Source: Saksenaea vasiformis B4078 (Eukaryota; Mucoromycota; Mucoromycetes; Mucorales; Saksenaeaceae). Taken from it: a DNA stretch of 64,000 nt. The stretch is taken from assembly GCA_000697055.1 (NCBI GenBank), contig JNDT01001577.1, positions 1 through 64,000 of the forward strand, read 5' to 3'. The translations under genes were made by a program, and so were the position numbers. Below, in pieces: positions 57,657 through 64,000 of this stretch (positions within the stretch are counted from its first letter, which is position 1; each line of letters begins with the position of its first letter). The notes beneath the pieces were generated by a model. The model made no database searches and was not told where the DNA came from. It worked only from the letters and a program-made list of their open reading frames with translations.

Positions 57657-58680
57657 CCTAGAACTGAACTGTCAGAACAGCAGCGGTCAACGATCTATGG
57701 AATGAGGGAAGCGGGATTGTCCTTAGGCGGAATTGCAAAGTCCCTGAAGCTGTCGAAATCAACTGTCCAGCACATTATAGAAAACATAAAGAAAACGGGA
57801 ACTACGACATCCAAGCCAAGACCTAGGAGGCCTAAGAAGATAACAGAACGTGAGCAGTGCGTACTTGACCGCGACGTCAGACGCCATCCGCGTTTACCCC
57901 TGAAGGTACAACACGCCAGTTTCTCCGATTCGACTGTCAACGTCTCATACCCGACATTCAGGAAAGTGGTTCGCGATCTTGGTTTTCTTTCGTGTCGACC
58001 AGTTCGTAGACCCAGGTTAACGGAAAGACATAAGGGAACAGGTTGCAATGGGGAAAAGAGTATGTCGATTGGACTGTGGAACAGTGGCAAAAGGTCATCT
58101 AGTCAGAGGAGTCCAGATTTCGTGTCGAAAGCAACGATGGCAGAGAGCAAGTCCTACGAAAGAAAGGAGAAGCTCTTATGCCACAGCATATCAAAGAGAC
58201 CACGAAGTATGGCCGAGGTTCTGTTATGGTGTGGGGCTGCTTTACAGCTAGCGGAGTCGGCCCTATCGTTCCTGTGGAAGGCAGGATGAATGGAAAGGCG
58301 TATGTGGCCGTCTTGAGGAAGAAGCTGCTTCCCTTTTTGAGGCAGAACAGTCAGAGCGACTATATCTTTCAAGAAGATGGGGCGTTGCCCCATACTTCTG
58401 CATTTACGACTCGCTGGAAACAGAGAAACAACGTCTCCGGTTTTCCAAACGGCGCTCAATCTCGTCCCAGAGGTGCTCAATCGGGTTGAGATCGGGACTT
58501 TGTGCAAGCCAGTATGGAAAATCGGAGACATGTTATCAAGAAGTCAGAGGAGTTGGAGGCCATTCTGGTAGAATAATGGGCCTCTATACCCGAAAGTGTG
58601 TGTGTCAGAAGTTAGTTGCTTCTATGCCTGAAAGATGTAAGGCAGTAATAGAAGCCCGTGGCGGTCACACAAGATACTAG
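57657..58680 (+). pseudogene. Tc1/mariner transposase, broken, internal inversion
   Basis: The frame at 57657 begins PRTELSEQQRSTIYGMREAG (ACA stands where the ATG is expected), then a paired-like HTH (LSLGGIAKSLKLSKSTVQHI) and RRPRLTERHK. After a frameshift near 58036, a second frame has the GRGSVMVWGCFTASGVGPI block with the second catalytic Asp context and FQEDGALPHTSAFTTRWKQR. The segment 58441-58521 reads backwards: on the minus strand it encodes QSPDLNPIEHLWDEIERRL, the third catalytic-acid block. Downstream the plus frame resumes with KSEELEAILVE, a stop, and ASMPERCKAVIEARGGHTRY to 58680. A TGG-to-TAG at ~58110 and a GT duplication near 58603 add damage. TIRs not found by eye. Confidence 0.9.
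58441..58521 (-). other. 81-bp inverted segment inside the Tc1 gene
   Basis: Bounded by TTTTCCA (58441-58447) and TGGAAAA (58515-58521), a 7-bp inverted repeat. Reversing just this interval restores one continuous reading frame from GFP-YWLAQ through DEIERRLENRRHVIKK. Seen directly in the sequence. Confidence 0.9.
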
Positions 58681-58823
58681 ATGGCTATACAATTTCAAAT
58701 AAATATTGCTTATATCTATACTGCTCTGCTCCTCTTTTTATGAGTCTTCTTAGTTATAAAGTCATGAGATCTAGTTCATGTCGAAAGGTGTGCATCATCA
58801 ATCTGACTTCGGTGAAGGATCAG

Positions 58824-59078
58824 GAGGATGAATGAGAAAAAACAAGAGACAAGAGAAGTCAGCGCGATTTAGATAATCCTTTATTGAATAAAAAACGTTC
58901 CTCCTTTTATAACAAAATCATTCATAGAATCGGATAGATCGGACTATATTCCATGATTGCACAGATGACTATATGTCTAAGATATAGCCGTCACCTGTGT
59001 TGGACCTTTCTTAATGCAGTGTTCATGGAGGACAGATCGAGAGCGGATCGTAGAAAACTCGGTGAAAGGCATTGTACA
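58824..59078. repeat. Repeat family R2, copy 2
   Basis: Second copy of the 51602-51851 repeat, same orientation, including degenerate codons for DKRSQRDLDNP. It is truncated just upstream, where the Tc1 relic ends. Confidence 0.85.
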
Positions 59079-59092
59079 GTAGCATGGTATCA

Positions 59093-59290
59093 TCAGTATA
59101 GTGTCTCCTCCAATAACCTTATTCCTTTTTCCACACTTGCTAATTCTTCTTCATGCCACTTTTCTGTTGCTCTTAATTCCACAATCGGTCGATGTTCAAG
59201 TTCAACAAATGATTGAGGTCCAGGAGTTTGGGATTCATGTTCAACGGAAGGTTGAGCTGTTTGTTCAGCAGGAGTTTGAGGTTGTAATGT
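59093..59290 (-). CDS. Short coding-like fragment, unknown
   Basis: A 66-codon frame from ATG to TGA on the minus strand: a Pro/Gln/Thr/Glu-rich part, then a helical end (ELRATEKWHEEELASVEKGI). No family recognised. It ends a few bases before R2 copy 2. It could be the last exon of a gene starting upstream, or a fragment. Confidence 0.3.
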   Translation of the reverse strand, partial: TLQPQTPAEQTAQPSVEHESQTPGPQSFVELEHRPIVELRATEKWHEEELASVEKGIRLLEETLY

Positions 59291-59390
59291 CATTGATGTT
59301 CTGAACATTGAGAGGATAACTTGTACCAATTTGATCTTTGGCGAGTGGGAGTATGGACCAGCCTTCACCGTTTAGTTTGGTTGTTTGGCT

Positions 59391-60718
59391 TTACTTTCGC
59401 TGTGAGAAGCGTATCATTGACGGAAGAATCCGTCTTGTGTCTTCATCCTCCATCTCGGCTGTGATATCAATGCTGTTGAAATTTTCAACATAAGCTACAT
59501 AGAATTCGCTAAGAAAGAAAAGTGTACATAAGCATTGACGGATACAAGTAGCATCAGTCACATACATGTAGAATTCCTCAAGCTCAGTGACAGCGTTGTC
59601 GTCCAATGCTGTCCATGCACCACGATCAAAGTCACGTTGGTTCAAGATTCCTTGCGTGCATCGAGAAGCCAAGCCTAGCAATGTCGGATGGGTTAAATGA
59701 TTAGTACTTAAAGCAATCCTTGCGTAGTGTATACCTAAACTTTTCACATTTTAGGCCTAATTTTGTGAATGACGTTCAAAGAGATCCAGGAGAAAGGCCT
59801 TAAAACTTCTCCGCATGTAGCATTCAAGGTTGGTTGTAACATGCACTACGGGAAAACATCTTGGAAAAATCTTGGATTTCGTTGGTTTTGTAAGACTTTT
59901 GCAAGATTTTGCTGATTTTGTTAAGATTTCTCCAAGATTATGTGATAGTTAAGATTTTGCCCCATAGTGACATGTAGGTACGTATCTGCAGAACAGAGAA
60001 AAGGATATTTAATAACAATAAAACGTCTGATCCTCTATTTTTATGCACTCACTCGAAATCATCTTCCTTGCGAACGAAGGTGCCAAGTCTCTTACGAGGG
60101 CACTTGACGTTGGAGGAACATAATGTTCTAGGAACTGATAAGCATATTTTAACTCGCAAAACTCATATGTACCTCCCTGCGTCTCTCTACTGAATCTACA
60201 CGGTTCGTAGTAGCGTTCAAAGTTCTGCACTGGTCAAAGCACCAACGACAGTTCGACTGTGGGAAAAGCGATCAGTTCATACTTTTTGCACGTTTGATCA
60301 CAGAAATATACAGGATTCATGCGAATGTTTGCGGAGGGTCCCGTCGTAGGATCAATTTAAATGCAGCGGTGTAGAATTGTTCCTCTGTAAGAGGTGGAAA
60401 CTGCTCAAATCCTCCTTCGAGCCACCGACGAATACGCAGATTGATCAAAAGTGTGGCACATTTTCGAGATGCAGCGTACTCTTCGGCTGCTGTGCGGAAG
60501 CCGCCCTGTAAGGAAGGCAGTCAGTAACAAAAGAAAAAGAACTTTACAGTACGGATCGAAGAATACGATACCCTTAACGGCTTGTAATCGTCATTAAGGA
60601 AGTTGCAAAGCTTTGACAACCGTACGGATGTGTAAACTCTGCCTGGTAAATGCGATAACAGAGTGTTCAGATAACCATACCGCCTTCTACGGCGTGGAGG
60701 CTCCTCTTCATTCTCCAT
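59391..60718 (-). CDS. Lineage-specific protein, unknown (multi-exon)
   Basis: ATG at 60718 (MENEEEPPRRRRRYGYLNTL...SVRLSKLCNFLNDDYKPL). Then a GT-AG intron leads to GGFRTAAEEYAASRKCATLL and EQFPPLTEEQFYTAAFKLIL (~60500-60310), next NFERYYEPCRFSRETQGGTY...LKYAYQFLEHYVPP (~60220-60060), and finally LASRCTQGILNQRDFDRGAW, an intron (~59569-59513) and VAYVENFNSIDITAEMEDED with a stop at 59391. I do not recognise a domain. The donor after DPPQTF near 60310 is not GT, and a stretch at about 59790-59990 holds repetitive CAAAATCTT-like sequence, so the model is incomplete and the gene may be damaged. Confidence 0.4.
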
Positions 60719-60860
60719 GTTAGGTGATTTTACAACGATAAACGGTGACAAATAAAAGTAGAAGATAAAAGGAAAAAGGTAAAGGACAAAAGATGAATGG
60801 TAAAAATGAAAAGCAAAAGATGAAGACAACAAACTCGCGCAAACAGCCTATCTGGGCCGT

Positions 60861-61160
60861 TCACTGGATGGACCAATCGGAAAGCAATGAAATGATAAAG
60901 TGATATATTGTATTTAAACAGTCTAACTGATCAGTCCGTCTCGATATGACTTCATACCAAAAAGCCAGGCGTAGGAGCCGTACAATTTTTTCAGCCTGCA
61001 CATCATCAATCACGGCTTTAAATAAAACAAGATATGACGGACCGGACTTGACATGGTTCCTACGAAATCGGTGAAGGCTACATTTCTCGTTGAGATAACC
61101 TTTCCTTTTGCTGATACGGAAAACCTGTGTGTAATGTGACTCAAAGTTCCTCATCACCAT
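60861..61160 (-). CDS. Related fragment of the same unknown family
   Basis: A 100-codon frame with ATG at 61160: MRNFESHYTQVFRISKRKGY, then a helical Leu/Ile/Val-rich part to a TAA/TGA at 60861. The start resembles NFERYYEPCRFSRE of the neighbouring gene, in the same orientation, so it may be a tandem paralogue or its broken remnant. Confidence 0.35.
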   Translation of the reverse strand: MVMRNFESHYTQVFRISKRKGYLNEKCSLHRFRRNHVKSGPSYLVLFKAVIDDVQAEKIVRLLRLAFWYEVISRRTDQLDCLNTIYHFIISLLSDWSIQ

Positions 61161-62287
61161 GCACCAACTGCCAGTTTGTGACCGCCATGACAGACAGATA
61201 TGAAAATGTCAAACTTGAAAAAAAGAGAAAAAGAGAGTCCACCCATTCAATTGCATGAATGTACGGCTGTGTAACTTGCGGATCGATTTTGGTGGATCCT
61301 TAATGAGTATATACATTCTATAGCTTGATTCTACCAGAAAATTACTACATCGAGTTGTATTAGGTAAAAATGAACGTCAGATCAGCTGTCACTGTCCATA
61401 AAACTTGCACTATTAGCATCCTGGACAGTACGTCTTTTCACAGTAATGCAGTGGCAAATGCTTCCTAAAATACAATTTATATCTTGGAAGTAGGATGAGA
61501 AGTTATGCGCGTAGAGCGTGCGGGAATCTGCATCGAAAGCTGCTCATACATTGTTGTTCCGTGGAAGCAGTTGATGCCTAGAACAACTTGGAGGGGTAAT
61601 AATGTTACCCGAAGAACTAAGACTAATAGAGAGAAACAGATGTATTAAGATTCATCAAATCGAATTGATATCAGAGGGTTGTAACTGTATTGTAACAGTT
61701 TTATGAATAGATGCAGAACCGTATTAATTCGAACATCGCGACTTATCCTTGCTTTCGGAACAGCTTGCTTCACGGCAAAGAGCGCAGTGTCTCAACCGTT
61801 TCCTGCTCTGAATTGGTTGTGGTAGTCTTCGGAGGTGAGGTACAAGAGGTTGATCCTGATGGTATTGTAGGTGATGCAACTAACTGGGGCAGAATGGGAG
61901 AAAGTGCTGTGGCAGGCGTTATAAGAGGTTGATGGGATTTTCCATTGGTCTCTTATCATGTTTCTAATTTCCTCGAAATATGGTATGAACAAGGATCCAG
62001 ATTGAAGAACAGCATCGGCGTCAAAGCTGTTTACATTTAGATCGTTGTGGATATGTCACACATAAAAGTCCATTGTGCCTTTATGTCTTTTTGTCTTCTT
62101 TGTTTTTTTTTGGTATTATTTATTGGAGATTTCAAAAGAGAGTGTGTTAATGGCCAATCCGCTATGTCTGTGTTAATAGTTAGTCTGCTCCAATTTTTTG
62201 GAAATTCTGCACTTTAATGGCGAATCAGGTTGCCACCCGACTTAACGTGATAAAAAAGCAACTTCATTGGATATTAACACCACAGAG
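61161..62287. other. Intergenic; one Ser/Pro/Thr-rich frame
   Basis: On the minus strand about 61925-61760 encodes a Pro/Ser/Thr-rich peptide (ASPTIPSGSTSCTSPPKTTT) without start support. Otherwise no gene seen. Confidence 0.35.
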
Positions 62288-62539
62288 ATGGGCCCGCCAG
62301 CCGACGGATGGACACGAGCGGACATTCTCAATATTTACAAGGCTCCTGCCAATCAGATCGCCGTACCCGAGCAGTGTGTTGTGCCCTTTTCGGTCATCAT
62401 CAAAGTCACACGAATCTGGGCAAGCCCAACACAAAAGGAGGGGCCATTTCTTGCTCCGCCGATAGACGTTCCACAATGGGTAGCAGCAGGCGAACGGTTG
62501 CGGGAACGATCGTCCTCCTTTTTTTCCTACTCATTCTAA
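62288..62539 (+). CDS. Small 83-aa ORF overlapping the reductase start
   Basis: From ATG 62288: GPPADGWTRADILNIYKAPA, then a beta-like stretch (VVPFSVIIKVTRIW) and an amphipathic end; stop at 62539. Composition looks coding, but it overlaps the first ~64 bp of the reductase in another frame. It could be a separate small protein or an upstream exon of an alternative transcript. No family recognised. Confidence 0.35.
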   Translation: MGPPADGWTRADILNIYKAPANQIAVPEQCVVPFSVIIKVTRIWASPTQKEGPFLAPPIDVPQWVAAGERLRERSSSFFSYSF

Positions 62540-64000
62540 TACAGTCATGGTCATCTGCTCAACTTATCTTTTCATGGTCGGACACAGAAGACATACTGGA
62601 CATTAGCTCTGCCGACGAGGTGCATACAGCACGCTATCAACGCGATTACAGTACTTTGCAAAGTTATCCCAGCACGTTGGGCGGCATTTACCTATGTATG
62701 CTGTGTTGCATTGGGTGGAAACGAAAAAGGCGGTCTATGCAACCTAAAACGATGGAAGAGAGCGCATGGGCAGTGTGGATTCGTCAATGGCAGTGTCGCT
62801 GGCGCCGCTGGCTTAATTACGAATGGCAATGGCTAAATATCACCATGAGCGTCGGTCGATGCCTCTGTCTTTTTGGCCTTCTTGGGTTGAATGCCATACA
62901 GCTGTTGCGAGAACGACGGATTCCCGATGAAGAGAGCCCTGGTGATGGGGTAGATAGAATTCAGCGCGATATTTACCAACAAGAGCTGGCCAATCGAACA
63001 GCTCAACTAGCGCTTGTTAATTTCGCCATTGCCGTCGTTCTCTCAGCCCGTTACTCTCTGCTGCTACGCCCCTTTGGTGTCGATCGGGCACGTCGATGGC
63101 ATATGTGGTTTGCTCGCGTTGGGTCCTGCTGCGTTCTTTTTCACGCTTGTTTCCAGTTTGCACGCAATTATCCTCGCCAGAACTATGACTTGCTGTTAAC
63201 TTTTTCAAGTAATATTCGCTATTTGACCGGTTTCTTAATGATGGCTGCCACGTTTGTCCTATTTGCCGGTTCCCACCCGCTCGTACGGATGGTTTCCTAC
63301 CGGTTGTTCCGGTATTCACATCTCACAGCATTTACGATCCTAGTCTTACTGAGCTTCCTACATCATTGGTCCTTTGCAATCTTTTATGTGGCCGTGATAG
63401 GTGTCTGGCTTGTGGATCAATTTCAGCAATATGGCGTAGGAAACGTCCGTGCACGATTGGTATGCATGGAAGCACTTGGTGGAAATATATTGAAACTACA
63501 AGTCAAACCCGCCCGCCATTATGATGCGATACTTCCTGGTCAATTTATTCTCTTGTCCCTCCATCCATCCACAATTGCTGGATGGATACAAGCTCATCCT
63601 TTTTCTATTGCACGTGTGGATACATGCACAGATAATAAGCCGTCCGATGCGACAGATCACGCCAATCCATTTGCTGTGACCACGCGATCACATAGTGCCT
63701 TTTTGGAAACGACACCTGATCAGACCACGATAACCTTCTATATCAAGGCAATCGGAATGCACACACGGGAATGGTTCAAGAAGGCACGGATAGGCGATAT
63801 AGAAGACATCTCGGTACTGATGAGCAAACCGCTAGGCCGACCTCTTTTGAGTATGAGTGGCCACGGATATGGGGACTTTGAGCAAGTGGTGCTGGTGGCT
63901 GAAGGCATTGGCATCACACCTTGGTTATCTGTACTACAGTACATCGATCAGCAGCAACATCATGTTCGAACCAAGGAAGTGACACTTATTTGGAGTCTTC
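62476..64000 (+). CDS. Ferric reductase-type flavocytochrome (partial)
   Basis: Open from ATG 62476 to the window edge (508 codons, 3' end cut off) with no intron. An N-terminal signal-like segment (TIVLLFFLLILIQSWSSAQ) and a lumenal/extracellular part are followed by at least six membrane segments. Paired haem-binding His occur in RWHMWFARVGSCCVLFHACF and YSHLTAFTILVLLSFLHHW (spacing ~14). Next come an FAD-binding HPFSIA motif and an NAD(P)H-binding VAEGIGITPWLSV motif. This is the ferric reductase/NADPH oxidase superfamily. The reductase subgroup fits best, acting in surface iron or copper reduction. Substrate cannot be told from sequence. Confidence 0.9.
   Translation, partial: MGSSRRTVAGTIVLLFFLLILIQSWSSAQLIFSWSDTEDILDISSADEVHTARYQRDYSTLQSYPSTLGGIYLCMLCCIGWKRKRRSMQPKTMEESAWAVWIRQWQCRWRRWLNYEWQWLNITMSVGRCLCLFGLLGLNAIQLLRERRIPDEESPGDGVDRIQRDIYQQELANRTAQLALVNFAIAVVLSARYSLLLRPFGVDRARRWHMWFARVGSCCVLFHACFQFARNYPRQNYDLLLTFSSNIRYLTGFLMMAATFVLFAGSHPLVRMVSYRLFRYSHLTAFTILVLLSFLHHWSFAIFYVAVIGVWLVDQFQQYGVGNVRARLVCMEALGGNILKLQVKPARHYDAILPGQFILLSLHPSTIAGWIQAHPFSIARVDTCTDNKPSDATDHANPFAVTTRSHSAFLETTPDQTTITFYIKAIGMHTREWFKKARIGDIEDISVLMSKPLGRPLLSMSGHGYGDFEQVVLVAEGIGITPWLSVLQYIDQQQHHVRTKEVTLIWSL

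Noticed and set aside
51602..59078. LTR retrotransposon bounded by the two R2 direct repeats
   Set aside because: No reverse transcriptase, integrase or gag lies between them; an intact host-type gene does. The repeats end inside a coding sequence and lack TG...CA ends.

Overview
This 64 kb window is fungal nuclear DNA. The coding genes are split by short introns, about 40-100 bp, with GT(A/G)AG-type donors, CTAAC or TACTAAC branch sites, and some phase-1/2 junctions. The protein set (Nst1, Def1, Yme2, Gpc1, a yeast-type Mid2-like sensor, an endonuclease III with seven exons, Fanzor-type nucleases, Tc1/pogo transposases and a MACPF-like/FAR1-like/Sel1 chimera) fits an early-diverging filamentous fungus, most likely Mucoromycota. 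That placement is inference from gene content, not from a phylogeny.

Layout. 1-16,000 is gene-poor and repeat-rich. It holds one plausible small gene (474-971, minus), a family of ~600 bp dispersed repeats (2.7 kb; a head-to-head pair at 4,627-6,326), a decayed minus-strand gene (7.2-8.4 kb) and a GC-rich island (9.9-10.2 kb). A heavily eroded older element (~11-15.8 kb) with a Fanzor-like zinc-finger end has been split by a complete pogo/Tigger-type transposon (12,958-15,021, perfect 24-bp inverted ends, TA duplication, broken transposase).

16,000-31,000 is ordinary gene space: NST1 (+) and DEF1 (-) converge, then a NIPA-type magnesium transporter (-), a decayed multi-exon gene (-), a glycolipid transfer protein (+) and glycerophosphocholine acyltransferase GPC1 (-). 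31,193-36,497 is one large minus-strand gene. It combines repeated MACPF-like modules, a FAR1/WRKY-GCM1-like zinc finger, a MIR-like beta domain and Sel1 repeats, and is the most unusual intact gene here. 38,066-50,057 is dense: DGAT2, a PHOSPHO-like HAD phosphatase, NTG1/endonuclease III with an 11-nt microexon that carries its catalytic Lys, a tail-anchored protein, a Mid2-like wall sensor, YME2 and a Sel1-repeat protein. 53,016-54,846 encodes a PXA/Nexin_C protein like Nvj3/Mdm1.

50.9-62.2 kb is a second repeat-rich zone. It contains a Fanzor-type RNA-guided nuclease gene (55,781-57,462, minus), a broken Tc1 transposase facing away from it (57,657-58,680, plus) that carries a precise 81-bp internal inversion, two copies of a lineage-specific gene end, and several minus-strand genes of unknown function. 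The right edge (62,476 onward) is a ferric-reductase-type flavocytochrome, cut by the window.

Functional threads: several intact genes act on lipids or on lipid-contact sites (GLTP, GPC1, DGAT2, PXA/Nexin_C), and others on DNA or RNA polymerase II maintenance (DEF1, NTG1). Neighbours are divergently or convergently packed with gaps of 35-200 bp in the dense part; there is no sign of a secondary-metabolite cluster. I found no tRNA, rRNA or CRISPR array by eye.
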